From: Baylisascaris procyonis
Lineage: Eukaryota; Nematoda; Chromadorea; Rhabditida; Ascarididae
Assembly (NCBI GenBank): GCA_037389465.1
Contig: JAZARR010000154.1
Span: forward strand, 3,472,001-3,536,000
Direction: 5' to 3'
DNA length: 64,000 bases
Shown: one piece after another, positions 13,301 to 27,328 of the stretch
How positions within the stretch are numbered: position 1 is the stretch's first letter
Layout: the number at the start of each line of letters is the position of its first letter
Made by a program: the position numbers and the translations under genes
The notes under the pieces: model-generated
The model's database searches: none
Told to the model about the DNA's origin: nothing
The model's input: only the letters and a program-made list of their open reading frames with translations

Positions 13301-16300
13301 ATATTTCAGCTAAATTCATCACCTAAATAAATTTACCGCGAAAGATTTTTTTTCGACTATTATAGAGTAAAATTGCATAGTTTTAATTTTATGGATGCTT
13401 AAAATGAAGCCATCGGCAATATAGCTACATTAGCAACGTGCAAATATTCAGCGTTGCGATAGTGTGTCATATAAATGCAAATTTGAAAGGAATCGAACAA
13501 AGATTGGTAGAAATATGCAAATATTATATTTTATGGGAATTTTTCATAGAATCCAATAAAGATCACCTGTTTTTCTTCTCAAGTGAATTAAACGATGCTA
13601 GTCGACTCTTCTATAAGGCTGATTACGTTGTTTGCAAGGTAATTTAATCGGCCTTATAGAATGATATTCGTTGATTGTTTTCGTATTCCTATAGCTATCA
13701 GTCGGATTGCGAATTTAATGTAATGAATCCATCAACGAAATATTGGTCAAAATTGCTCATAAAAATACTATTCTCTTTATAAGTACTTAGCAGTATTGAT
13801 CAGTGGCGACCAAAAATCGATGGCTATTATGTTCGTCGGTCACTGATTTCATGCGACAATCACAAGTTCCTAGTCACTGATATTTTAAAAACTGATCGAT
13901 GGCTAATAAAACCGATGTTATAACGATTTCTACGACTATCAACACTAGTATTTGGACTCATTTATTGTACTAGAAGGAAGTCTATTTCATTAAAGCGATG
14001 TTTAAAAGTTCGGGAATTGATCGTCTGAAAAATAACTGAAAATTTTAGGAAATCCGCTTCCTTTTTATATGACCAAAAAATCAGAGTGGAATGCTTGACG
14101 ACGCTAGTAAGACGGATTCATTCCCGACTTTTGGTACTTTATGTCATTATAAGGAAGATTGCATACAATATTCACAAAAGATGTGAAGGGCATATTTATG
14201 CTATCTAATTATACAAAATTGAGCTTATCATGCACGAGTATTTATGCACAGAAATGGAAAACAGAAGAACAAGAAATTTTTTCGAAAATGAATCCACTTT
14301 ATCTTTGCCGTCATGCATATCATATTCTTCAAGAATAAACTCAATATAATATTACTATTAAGAAAGCTATTATGCGCCTTAAACAAGAAATAACCATGTA
14401 TTAGTTATTGAAGTACTTGTCCTAATCGGGCGGTACTCAAAAATCAGTGAGTGGTATTTAGGTGACAGTTATAATTGTTCTAAATTTCCTTATGTTTCCT
14501 TCTCAATTCTGTGCAAATTCTACCTAGGACTTATAAATAGTTACATAAGCGTACCATTTTAAAAGTCCTAGTCAACATTAGTTTCTCCGATGAAGTAACC
14601 GCATTTTATATAAAATATTACAGCCAATGATTCGTTAGCTCCGACGACTCGTTTAACATCTCCGGCTAAGCAGAAATATTAACAACTAGAGTATTGCCCC
14701 TAGTACACTACATCCTTGGCTTACATCTCCTACCCGCATTCTAACCATCTATTCGCACATAAAATTACAGAAGCAAAAGGCAACCAAATACTCTCAAATG
14801 ATACAATGATTGGGTGTGACGAGTGTTTGCGAATGCCTCATTGATTGTGATAGCAAGCGCGTTCTCCCTTGAGGGGAACGTTTCGGGAAATTCGATATTG
14901 TGTCGTTTTGCTCTGCGATGTAATTTCATCACATTATTTTTTATGATAGTGTGAAAATGCAAGCGTAATTGCTGAAAATTTAGCAGTAAATTATCAACAA
15001 ATAATCGATATTTTCCCGGAAGAAAAATTGGTCAGTGTATTTTTTTACTTAAACAATGGTATATTTTCTTACTGGAAATTCCCACAATTTTTTTTCATTT
15101 GTTTTAAAGTTTGTCGAGAAAGTTTTTAGATACTGATGACTAATACAAACTTAACTGCTCATTTAAAAAATGCTGATTTTCACTAAAATACTTATCAAAT
15201 TACATTTTTCTGGTTATTTTTTTTTTTTACTAAGAGGGATTAGATTTGGATTATTGCATTTTGTTCATCTCTCAGCAACGATAAATGCACAAAATACGGC
15301 ACAACAGAATGCACAAAATGCGCCAACGAACAAGAGACGTTCACAACTAAGAAAAGAATAAAATGCACAAAATAATGGCTTTATATTTTTAACCGTTTTG
15401 ATCACCGATGTAAATCTTCTGCAAATGATTCATTCTACATTGGCCCATGATGCAAAACAAAAATTTCCCACTTGTAAAATCCTTGGCTATTCTTCATTAT
15501 TATCTTTAATATCAATAACTGTTTCCGAAACCGATGGATATAGGTGAATCTTGAGAATCTTGGGATGGAGGTCATCTTGTGGTGTACGTCAGATCCGTCG
15601 AATCTTATAGTTTTAGCTGCAGTGGTTTCCCAGTCAAAACTTCCGGAGGAAAGGGCAGGCAAGTACACACATACGCGCACACGGATATAACGTTCCCACT
15701 ATAGCATTTGTAAAGAGAATTCGCAAAAACGCATAACAAATGGAACGCATAACGGATAGGCTGAAGCAATATGTGCTTTTTATTCATGCTAAACAAAACG
15801 ACTATTATATAAATTGGCAATAAGCACTAAAATATACTTAACGCATTCACGTTTTACAAAGGGCACAATAAAATTCAACGTCTTATAAGAGATCATCCAT
15901 AATATAAATTGTACTACAAAGATTTCGTATTTCAAGCTTCATTGGACCCAAAAATGAAACTACTAGGACGATAGACAATTAAACAAAGAAACGCATACGC
16001 ACGTAATACGTATGAGCAAACAAAACCCTCTTATAATCCTGTTTGCAAGCTAGTGAAAACTCAAAAATAGAATTGCTAGAGCGTAATTTGAAAATATCTT
16101 CATTAAGGAATTTCTTTCTCTTCACATTATCCACTCGGGTAATTTTATATCATATTTACCTGGCTGAATAGGTTGAATCTTTGTAATGTCGGTGCTTCTG
16201 CCCTTTCCTCAGAATTACTCTTGGTCGTTAGGTATGATCGAAATAGATGCTTCAAATTAGATGACTGCATGAGCGCTATTTTTCTCATTGTAGTTAAAAC

Positions 16301-19080
16301 AAACAAACTGAAACGAAATATTTCTTCAAGGAAATAAGGAAATCCCTCTATGCATAATAACCTTAAGAAAAATTTTTAGCTCAAAACTTCCGAATTTAAT
16401 ATCTCTCACATGAAAATCGACTCTCATATTCAGTCGTCAACATTCCTTAGTTACTTAAAGACGATTAAGCATGCTGCTAGATAACTAAGGTATCGGAAAA
16501 TAATTAAAATTAATGAGGGATCAACTAGAGAGCAGGAAAAAGAGAGGAAGAAAATTATAGAAGCGAAAAAAAAAATCGAATAACGAAACATGCAATTGCA
16601 ATTTAGCTTCATGTTATCCAAGAGGAATTTAAACAAGGGCAGTTCTAGGCACACAACATTGTCTCTATCGATTTGTCTAATGTATATTAGTGCATAAGTG
16701 GACGCTGTTTAACGCACAAACTTCTGCAGATATCGCTCGACACATATTATGTTTGTGCCATATTTGCATGATAAATGAGCAAAATTTTTGCCCTTTTCTA
16801 TGAAGTTTGACCAGAGTACGCATGACTATCACCATTAAAGTTATGAAGCTTCAGTATTTTACTTGAGTAGTAGAATTAGATGACCTTGATCTACATCACA
16901 GATTGATCCCATCCGTGGAACATTTTAGTTGATCTATCGAGTTCAAAAAGATTTATAGGTATTCAAATATGCCCCATAATTGTATGCAATTTTTGAGTGA
17001 TCACATAACACTTCACATCAATCGGGTTACTAAAATTAATCTTTTATAAAATATTTACGTATTTGATGGGAGCAATTAAGGAGTGAAGGCATTATTGCGC
17101 ATATTCATAGCTTATGACAATGCCGCCCATGCGTTAGGAAATACACTTTAGGCGAATCCGCCAAAATTGTTATCTAGAACTTTCCTCAGGCAATCCGCAA
17201 ACGGATCAGCGAGTTAATCGATTTACGCCTCCGGAAAGTTTCTAAGGCGAATTTTGCTCATTCAACTAAAGCATCGACGGCATTATTGTTTCACCTATTT
17301 TGTTGGTTGATTTAAGAAATGCGAACGACGTATATCAATCGCTTCCTTTCAGTACATCTTTTAATTTATTAAAATTTGCATAAAGACATCACCAAGTGGT
17401 AGTATAACTCGCATATCTTCTGCAATCATTCTTGGACAATACAATAATCCACGAACTAAATGGTCCAAAATTCAGTCGAAGATTCACGCCATCTTACGGT
17501 ATACGAATTGTGCAATGTGTATTGACGACGCATCCATACGTATACAAAATTAAATGGAATACAATTTACGAGATATTTGTTCTCCTCTCATAATATAAGG
17601 AAATTTTAATTGAATGAAGCATTATATTTCTCAGTAATCAACTCAATATTGCAATGGGACATATTTATACCAATTTTGAGATACTAAACTATAGATGAGG
17701 TTATATAGTCATACTTATTTCAGGGGCTGCGACATCGACAACATTGAGCTATGTGCTCGGATGAGTAATCTTCAAGTTCTTTCACTCAGGTCGATCATTT
17801 TCAACTGAATAAAATTTCGTATTCGTCTAATATAAGTAATTTTTGATAAAAAGTCGAAAGGCACTTAGTTATGCATTTCTATTTATCCACCGTTTAGCTA
17901 TCGCTCACTTATTCAGTGCACACCTTCATTTGTTTTCTGCAACCTTAATACTCATGTATTTTGCAAAATGTCGAAAAAAGTGTGAAATTCCAGACAAGAA
18001 ATATGACAGTTCAAGATTAAAATGAGCGCATCATTGCTGTATTGAATCTTTGAGGAGGATGATCCTCCAAGTCTGTTTGGCTAACGTGGATAGACCATAG
18101 TATCAACAAATTAAGAGATGAGAAAATTGCGTTCGTTGCAAAGTTCGGATGCGTCAATATCGAGGCTGAAGGAAACAAGGAACTAATCAATGCCACCAAT
18201 TACTAATTTCATAATTGTATGTTCTGAATAGCGTTGACGCCATTTTATGTGTTTTACTTACTCTATAGTTACTTGTTTAATGTATTCATTGTTGATCCTT
18301 ATTCGTTAGTCAATGCTAACATTAAATTGTAACGATTACAAATAAGGATATGCATTACAAGTAAAACTGTTGCAGTATGAACAGAGTGAGCTGTTTGGAG
18401 CCATTAAAACATTGCACACGGCTCGAGGAGCTGTACCTGAGGAGGAACGCGATCACAAGTCTACATGAATTGGAGCATCTCAAAAGTCTGAAACACTTAC
18501 GGACGTTGTGGATTGACGAGAATCCATGTACCGCTGATAACGCACACCGATCTAAAGTGCTTAAAATTCTACCCAATCTAACAAAACTCGATGATAAGCG
18601 TTGGTTTTTTTTTTAGCATATTGTGATCATCAATTTATGCATAATTTGTTGATGTTTATAAATCATTGTTTTTGAGAATCATTTAGTGAAATTTGTTAAG
18701 TGTTGCAATCTTCTTCACGAGGATTCCTCACGAAGAATCATTCAGAAGCTGGATAGGGCTTCTCATGGAGCGAGAAAACCGCATTTCAGTAGTAACTGGA
18801 AGGAATACCGATATGTTCATATTGGATAGGAAGATGGTGCCGAGAGAAATTATAATGTTGCGAAGATAATCAAAGTGTTCGAACACGATAATGCATATAA
18901 AAATCTAAAGCTCGCCGTATGCGTTTTGCTGTTACGGTATTACGAGAATCTAGAACGAACGCATCGAATTGTTGGGGCTTCATGGCGACAATATAGGTCC
19001 GCAGTAATAATTAGTGCCATTCGTGAGGTTTAGCTGTCTATTTCCATTCGGGTCACTTTATTTTTTTTTTTGTTTTTTAT

Positions 19081-19116
<36 letters not shown>

Positions 19117-22100
19117 TTTTTTGCAGTGATCGAGTGCCTAATTTGTTCTTGTGAATAGCGATGTCAAAAGATTATATTGTTTAGTCTGCTAATTTGTTCT
19201 ATACTTGCATTGCTCATTTGCTATTCTCTTATCATCGAGGTGAAAAGAAGTGAGGTGGTCTTTAAAGAATGTTTTTCAGCTCATATATTAGCTAAAAATG
19301 TGAGAACTATTTTTCAAATCAGTCTAAAAAAATGGTACTTGATATAGTTGTTTTAAATTCGCAATTTCCTTCCAATTCTTACGAATTTCTTTAAAGCAGA
19401 ATCTCTATCTTCTTAAATATCAATTGACACTGGTTTCCATTTCATCATTGCTAATTTTTCCATTTAAGTCTACATTATGTTCAAGTGCTAGAAAGAAAAG
19501 AAAATCGCTTGGCGAAAGTTATCTCTAACATCTGTTGCCCCTGGGGCAATATTTCATGACCTAATCTTGCTGGCAAATGACCAGCTTGATTTATATGAGC
19601 GGAGAAAGCTGCCATCATTTAGCTGCCTGAATGCGTGCAACTCACAAAGCGCTATAAAACTATATTCCGGGAATGATGTTACTTAAAACAGCAACCAATT
19701 TAAACATTCTCCAACAATTATGTTTTTATGTGCCTTTCGCGAATTTATTTTGCAGAAGCCAAGCTCATCAAAGCGCATTAACGAGATATTCTTGTTGTCT
19801 ATGCATCCGCATGTAGGTTTATTCGTCTCTCTTGCATTATCAATTCAGGCAACCACTACAACTAAAGTAACAAAATTTTTGATGGGCATGACGTGCACAT
19901 TAGGGGATTCCACAAAATACCATCGAGAAATAGAATATGCAAATTCGTTTTTTTTTTTCTTCACAAAACTTTCGATTAAATCATTGATTTTTTAAACTTT
20001 CCACAATTATTTTCTTTCTTTATGATCCGAACGGTATAAAATGCAAATCCCACAGAAGTGGATGCAATTATTATCTCGAGGTTAATGGTCGACCTGAAGA
20101 ATGCTAGAGAGGCAACTCCTTGAGGTCTGCTATGAATATCAAATTTCGTTACTAACGTTGACTTCAGTGCTTCCCGAGTTGAAACCACTGGACAGAACAA
20201 TGCCCACATATATGCATGTCCGACATTACAACAATGCGCTTCCCAAATAGTATGCAAATACAGCCTTCTATCCTGAATTTATAGTAATTCAGACATGACG
20301 CATGAAGTTTTTGTTTCTCTTTGTTCCTATCCTCGCCAACCATCTCGTATCCCTCGTTCGCCTCATCCATCCACTCAATTCCACTTCTCATCGTCAGCTT
20401 AACTTTTATGCATCCCTCTGACTGTTATATTATTGAGAAAATATTATTGCAATTTCCTGCTGAATTTCGTTCCAGTCAGAAATTTGCTCTTTGCCAATTG
20501 GTTTTGCTTTTTCCTCTCTTTTTTTCTCTTTCGTTCACCTCTGTTCGCTCATTTGCATATTTATCCAATATTCTCATTATTGAGGGAGAAGAATAGACTG
20601 TATCAACACATCTCCCTATTTCAGCAATCAATGTCCCTATTCGAAATTTCCGCATTGCTCTAGTTTAGAGTTATCAGTCAATGTAAGTTTTTAGGTGATA
20701 TTCTACAATTTCTATAAGAATATTTGTCTATATGGATGACATAACCTTTCATTATAACGGAAAAGATATTGAATTCGCAGACGTTTTTTTGTGAGAAAGG
20801 TAATCGTGCTAATAAACAGAACCGTGAATGTGAGTGTACCGTAGTCTATTATTTACAACCTCACACTTCGACATCCAATAAGCTGTTGGCTTTTGCTCTT
20901 TTCTTTTCACCCTCTCATTTTGCTACCATTGTATTTGTCCATAAAATTGTGCAAAACACGAGCGGCGGTGAGAGTCAGTAACGCTTAGAATAGCCATCCA
21001 CAGCATGAGTGCCGTTCGCAGAGCTCCAGCGATCAAATGAGGCCATTCGACGACATATATACTGACGGGTTGTGGAGGATATAGCTTCTAGAAGACGCTG
21101 ACTAATTCGAATTGGTTTGTAATATTTAGGTAAAGTTTTTTGAATATTCACTCAGCAACTCCACCATATAGGCTGAATCATGAAATGCGCAAATCGTTCC
21201 AGTTTACCTAGCGCATTCTCCTAGTTAATAAATTGTTGTTTATTTTTGTCTTGATGCATGCAAAAATTCGTTGTATTTTTCAGCAGTAACGGTAGACGAT
21301 CTATTAGAAGCGCAGGAAAGTCAAGTGGAATGTCGGCGAGGGAATCGACAAGAAAGTCGTCATAATAGTGGAAATTTCGAGGTGATAGCTGCGGATGAGC
21401 GCCGAATAGTTGATACGGTGATGCCTAGCAATGCTCAGATGCTGAATTTAGTTTCCAGTAATTCATTGAACGTCCTCGATGATGACAGTCCCTGCAAGGC
21501 AATGCAAACCTCCATGTATGGCAGCATTATTGAAGACGAGAAAATCGACGACGAGGACAACTGGCATGACTTCACGTAATGCTTACTTCAACAATACTCT
21601 CAATAGTGCAAAGTGTACACTCCCTATACGAACAAATAAGTCTCCCAACCCTCTCCTCATTGTTTATTCAGTCCGGAAGGTGAAATTCAATGGGAAATAA
21701 ACAAAAGTAATGCTTTTCTATGCGCTTCTGCAAATTTCCTTACAAAAACGCATTTTAACATCCTCTTGCATTTTCATAGAATTTCCCTTCACATTACACC
21801 GGTCGTTTTTTTCCACTTGCGCTAGTCGGGTTGTAGCAGAATTGCATTCGAGCGGTTTAGTTAATTAATTCGTAAAGGCATTCGTTGGTGTATTCGTTAT
21901 TTTTTGTTCACCTACGAAATTGAAATGTCAAGTGAGGGGAAAATAAAAGAATAGCATATCGTGCCAGCTTTTATTTTTACGGTTGTTTTAGGGTTATGTG
22001 ATGATATAATTAAGCGAAATTTTGGATTCAGATGGGAAAAATGCAAAATTGCTCAATGCGCAAAGCAATAGAAATAACTAATTTCGGCGATGCTTAATTT

Positions 22101-25026
22101 GTTGGCCATAAATTGTTGCCCGCAACCACTAAATTTAATTAGCCTTGAGGGTTCGGCCAGTGCGAAATCAGGATAGAAATTTTCTTCCAAAGTTACAATA
22201 TCATTGAAGAGCTACGAACGATTCACCGTTGCTCCTGATCTTCTGATGCTTGCGGAACCCAAGGTAGCAAGATAATCGGGATCTGCCGAAAAATATGTGC
22301 ACCTTCGGTGGCCCAAGAATGAGGGGTGTTGATGCCGAAATTCGTATACCCCTAACCTTGAGTGTTTCGTTGCTTTATAGCTATTTTTATTGTTGATGTA
22401 TTAGCATTTGAAGTATTTATAGCAACAATATCTCACTAATATGTAGGTTAATTTTACAACCTTAGCTGAACAATTAGAACACCTGTAGTAAGCTGTAGTC
22501 TAAATACTTCAGAATCCTTTTTCGATTATTTCCCAACTGCTTGAGTGTTTAAACACATGGATTATCTTTAACCATGACATTTGCTGAATACGATGTCCGA
22601 CCATGAAATAATTAACATCGTAGGGGATATAATAAATTTTGTTTAGCCTTGACTGCTGCTCTGCTTGTGAATTCCAGGCTGTCAAGGTGTCATGAAATTT
22701 TACAAGCCAAATTTTGCTCAAAATCAGCCGGTTATGACAAAACGAACTCTTCCATCAAGGCCACGCATTGAGCTCGGAGGCTGTTGGAGACGTATTGATA
22801 GATTAGATATTGATGCGACCGCCAGCCTTGCTGGCACTTATCTTCACTTGTTTAAATTTGTTTTATTTCAGCATAGACGAGCGGCATTCTCCTCCAACTG
22901 AGATGTCGATGTCGATGTCGATGAATCCGCAAATGTTTCAAAGTCTCTATGAAGGCTCACAAAGCTCACGTCAATCTCGTGGCTACCGTATGCCACTCTC
23001 ATTGCAACAGCGCAGTGTTAGTGTACCCCGAGGACGATATCCATCGGTATCTATGAGTCCCGTCAGGGTTGGTTAATGTTTCTTCGCATATATCGAACCT
23101 GTTTAATTCATGTTAATAACAGCAGCAAATTGGATTATTTCAATGCAAAAAAGTAGTTCCTTCAAATACATCAATGTCTTGTTTGCAGTGCCCACTTTCA
23201 TCTTCCCACTCCTCTACTTCCCGTGGATTATACAGCTGACTACTATGGTGTTACCATCTAACGATCTATATTTTCTTATATGGGGGGAATCATTATGTAG
23301 GATATATTTAAAATGCTTGCAAAAAATTAGGAAGGGATATCTTTTTGTTTTACAAACGAATGGACTTTTTCACTCAAAATTTTTGCAATCTTATTGCATT
23401 CCCATCGAGACGAATTCGATTTGAGAAATCCTGCTCTCTTATGTTCATCAGTTTATCTTTCGCCTTCCTTTATACCCGATTTGTGGCACATTTTCTCCCG
23501 ATCCATTAAAATCGAATTGAATCCGCCTACACAACAAAAGTACCTTCAAATTTTCGCTCAAACATTAGCCTACTTTCTAGGAAACGTCATTCCTTCTGTC
23601 TAATAGCCTACTGCAACTATCCATTAGCAACGAGCATCATAATGAAGTGATGCCAGTGCATTTGTTTATGTATTCTTCCATCTGTCTGGTAGTTTTGCCT
23701 CTGAAAGCATTGATGCGAGAGTTATGAAATTCAGCGGATATAATTTACAGCTTAGGTTGGCTTTCTGCACCCACCTTCAGGTTGGCCCATTAATTTCTAC
23801 TGCTATCAAATGTGCTTGCAAATTTGCACGTCTTGATGCCGGTCGGATCCCGAAGCATCTCTTGTAAAAGATTGGTCGAGTGATCCCTATACTGGACGGA
23901 TTATTGCGTTTTTTATTATTTTTATTTTAGTATGCATCTTTTAACCACTTTAGGAAGCACATATCTCATAAAACTTTCAAAAGCGTTATTTATTGCCGCC
24001 TTCTAGGCTTTCTAACTGTCGTACTATCATACTATTTTATTATGCTGTCAAACTAGACTTTACTGTCATAAAGAATCAATACTTAAAGTGGGATGTATTT
24101 TATTGAACAGACTATTAAAATCATATTCATTTTAAGCATTATTCGTTATAATGACTAAAAAAAACGGGAAGGGCAATGTGACGGAATATTCATCCTCTCA
24201 TCATAGTAGAACCACTTTTTGCTGTACGGTTTCTTCCGTTCTGACTCTACCCTCATCATTTCTCTGCAATCGTTTCAATGATAATTATTTTATTTATATG
24301 GCTTCAATACGACATTGTTGACTCCTTCGATTATTGAGAAAAGATTTTCGAACGTCGAATTAGTGCGTATGTGCGTGAACTTACCTTTGAGCTGCGTTAT
24401 CAACAACATCCGGGCTTGTGACAATGAAAGAAAGCTCGATGAATTGCTTTTGTTTGAAAAAGATCCCTACCTCAGCATATTTTCTATGAGCAACATAGGT
24501 ACCGTATGAGTGAGGTAAAAAGAGGAGCCTAACGAGAGAAGGGAGCATTTATTGAGGCCTTTTTTTGTGAGCCTAACTCAAAATAGAGGTGCATTGCACC
24601 CGCTGGAGAGAACACTTTCTTTTGCGTGATGCGAGAGAGGAGCGAACGGGATGAGGATCTGTGCAAAGGAAAGACGATGAAATGGGCACTAAAATTTGAC
24701 CGTTGAGCGAGCACTTCTCCTAGATTCATCCTCTCAGTCATTTTTAGGCCATATCCCTGCCCATCTCTATATAAGATTATATACTTGCCCATCTCCGCTG
24801 GCAGCAACATATTCTTGGTGGGATGCATCTATTTTGTTTCGCATATGTTGTTGTCTATCATTTAAGCATAACGTTTTAAATATATGAAAAGTTCAAGCAT
24901 TTTTTTAAGCGTCAGCGGTTGGAAAAGATAATGTCAGCGGTGAACGTTCTTCTCGACGAGTTGGATGGAGATGGCCTTCGTAGAGTGATTGACGAGGCAC
25001 AACGAAGGATAAAGAAACAGCGATGA
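10337..25026 (+). CDS. CFAP410: CFAP410 (C21orf2) homolog, leucine-rich-repeat ciliary protein
   Basis: Six exons in perfect phase: 10337-10413, 17724-17789, 18376-18599, 21284-21575, 22872-23067 and 24910-25026, giving 323 aa (human protein about 256). The start MVRLSESIVYSRTKAA, the WG at the exon 1/2 junction, LEELYLRRNAITSL (about 62-75), LWIDENPC (LRR cap) and KLDDKPVTVDDL match the family closely. The last exon encodes the conserved C-terminal helix (VNVLLDELDGDGLRRVIDEA) found at the end of CFAP410. Known relatives localise to the cilium base and interact with NEK1; in nematodes this implies sensory neurons. The middle (about 130-285) is acidic then Ser/Arg-rich and poorly conserved; a three-fold ATGTCG repeat makes MSMSMS in exon 5. 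Exon 6 may instead start at 24916 (CAG acceptor), losing two residues. The start is the first ATG after an in-frame stop at 10328. Confidence 0.92.
10414..17723 (+). other. Intron 1 of the CFAP410 homolog (7.3 kb)
   Basis: This intron begins GTAATA and ends TTATTTCAG. It is AT-rich with no recognisable gene on either strand. A GT-rich stretch (about 12375-12430) and homopolymer runs are the only notable features. It is by far the longest intron in the window. Confidence 0.75.
19084..19119. repeat. (TTTA)n microsatellite
   Basis: About nine uninterrupted TTTA units in intron 3 of the CFAP410 homolog, preceded by a T-rich run. Confidence 0.9.
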
Positions 25027-25137
25027 TAAACAGTGAACAACATATAAATGAACGACAACACTACCTTTATTCACAATTATAAACCCATACCATCGGCGAT
25101 AAAATTTTTCTTGTAATCCTAATACAACTCCAACAAT

Positions 25138-25143
25138 AATAAA
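25138..25143 (+). terminator. Candidate poly(A) signal AATAAA for the CFAP410 homolog
   Basis: AATAAA lies about 112 bases after the stop codon at 25024-25026. It is the first canonical hexamer downstream. Confidence 0.45.
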
Positions 25144-26846
25144 CATAAACGCGCAATATATATGTCATCGTGGTATTAAGGAGTGAATATTTGAAGTGTT
25201 TAACCATCTTCATAACTTATAACATGAAACATGCATCGCGTTGAATTCAAAGAAGCGATATAAGTCACGCTCAAAAATGTGACTTCGATTCTGGCTGATG
25301 GAAGGGCTTTTATGCTGGATAGGTTTGGACTAATCCATAGAGAAGTTTTCAGAAGCGCATTCTCCAAAATCTTCTCTTCCTCAATGCCGCAATGATCAGC
25401 ATCCACAAATGTCACCTCTGAGACCTGAATCAAGGTTTGAGATTGCACTTATGCATCATAGTGGTGAGCATACACTTCTCAGGTAGGAGATTCAAGTTCG
25501 ATTCGCGATGTGGAACCGTTCTCCAATCGGAATCAGCAAAACGATATTTCGGCGAATTCGGGAGAGATGAGTAACACAAACAGCAGACGTCAGTAATTTA
25601 GCGATAAGTGTCTGTGTCTATCACGCACAAGACAGAGGTTCGATTCCCGCCGCGCGGGATATTTTCTAATCGCAACTAACAGAATACTTATATGATCGTT
25701 TCTGTTATAGATAGTTTTCGTGATGTCGACGCTGCAATCAACTCTGATCTTCATTGGAAGCTGCAGTATTCCACCGTTGCTGAGAAGTCGTCGTAAATTT
25801 TGGCCGGTATTCTCAGCGCTGCGCATTACTGATGTATTAAATATTACCGAAATTCCTTCATCGCATCCAGCTGTCCGTTTTTAAAGTGCCCTGGTCTAAT
25901 GTGATTTCCTTATCTGGTTTTCATTGCTAGATGGTTGAATGTCTAGAAGCGCTTCATCTGCATTGCTTTTCTCCATGTCTACCATGCCCGATATCAGTCG
26001 AATTACGCTAGCAAGTAAAAAAATCGTGAACTTTGTTTCGCCAATAACACAGGCTCAATATTGATTTAATTATTTGTCATAAAATTATGCATGACATTCT
26101 GCTGACGGAAATGTTTTTGTTTGCCTCTCCGCATAGTTCACTAGACATTAACTTTCCGCTCATCGAAATATTTCGCGGTATAAGCTATGCTTTTTTTAAA
26201 AATTTATTTCAACGTCTCAAAATGGGAAAACATAGAAAAAGCATATGGGTATAAATAATGCAGAAGAGAAAAATGTTCGCAGAGCTAAAATCCGAGCGAA
26301 TGAACATTCCATACATAACAGCAGCAATAGAATTTAGACCGAGGGCACTCAGTCGCGGTTCAAAAGTTGGAGGAATGTGGGCTATTAGCGATATCGGTAA
26401 GGAAATAGATTCCAAACCATGACAACGCGAAACCGGAAGTCATGCGGAAGATTGTTTGTACTGCAACATCGTTTGGCGAGCTGAAACTGATATGCATGTC
26501 GACTGCGCAGAGGTGCAAACCAAAATATTTTCGACCGTTGGATGTTGGAAACTTTTGCAGCTAATAATCTACCGCATATTTGTAGAGAGAAATTGGGGTG
26601 CAAAATAAAGGATAGCCATCTGAAGGGTGTATGATTGATGGATTTCATTCCGGATTAAACATCTGTCAAAGTATGCGCCAACCAAGAAGTCGAAGCGGCA
26701 ATAAGCATTATGTAAGTGCATGACGAAAATTCGTTCATTATGGTGATGAGCAAATGTTGTGTCCGTTTGACCCTCACAACGGGCCAAGGACGTCCCCTCC
26801 CCATCATCTTTGCGCCAGCTCAGTGCACATTAACCACCAATTGCAG
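25144..26846. other. Intergenic region between CFAP410 and ZP genes
   Basis: Two head-to-tail genes are separated by 1.7 kb. Apart from two tRNA-like remnants near 25455-25660, I see no gene. A short plus-strand stretch near 26149-26177 can be read as an exon in compatible phase with the ZP gene, but the start chosen at 26852 explains the data better. Confidence 0.5.
25455..25655 (+). other. Two degenerate tRNA-like (Pol III box) remnants
   Basis: Near 25455-25515 the sequence carries an A-box-like TAGTGGTGAGCA followed by a B-box-like AGTTCGATTCG. Near 25595-25655, TAGCGATAAGTG is followed by GGTTCGATTCC. Spacing is tRNA-like in both, but neither gives a canonical anticodon arm with a seven-base loop. 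They are best read as tRNA fossils or SINE heads. Confidence 0.35.
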
Positions 26847-26851
26847 CACAT
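26841..26851 (+). promoter_or_regulatory. Probable trans-splice acceptor of the ZP gene
   Basis: TTGCAG (26841-26846) is followed by five bases and then tandem ATG codons at 26852 and 26855. The first coding exon is only 30 bases and begins a hydrophobic signal peptide, so this acceptor most likely receives a spliced leader. Confidence 0.5.
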
Positions 26852-27275
26852 ATGATGGTTGTCCTATTTGCATTACTTACCGTAAGTTACTTCAATTCTT
26901 GCAGTTTGTTCCCCTTAAACCACTTATGTCGACTCAATTTCATTTTGTCACTGAATTGATAAATTCATTGATAGAGAATTTTTGCGTATATTTCTTTGGA
27001 ATTATGGCTTCGATTGATGCAACACGGAAATTTTCAGTTGGCATTATGTGAGGCGAAAACTATCGACAACAAGTTGAAAGGTATTATCTTTTTTGAGTTT
27101 ATGCGCTTCAAGTAAAGTGAAAACCTTATTAATGAGAACAACAAAATATGCATTTTGAATATTAACCAATATAGAGGCATTATTATCAAAAAACGGACGG
27201 CCATCGGAATATCAGCATCGATCGTAAAACCGCTTTCAAACAAGCTAGGATCTCGAACGGAGGTATATTGATTGC

Positions 27276-27328
<53 letters not shown>

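Noticed and set aside
26112..26177. Alternative first exon for the ZP gene
   Set aside because: It joins in phase but gives no signal peptide; 26852-26881 supplies one next to a clean acceptor and joins 27426 in phase 0.
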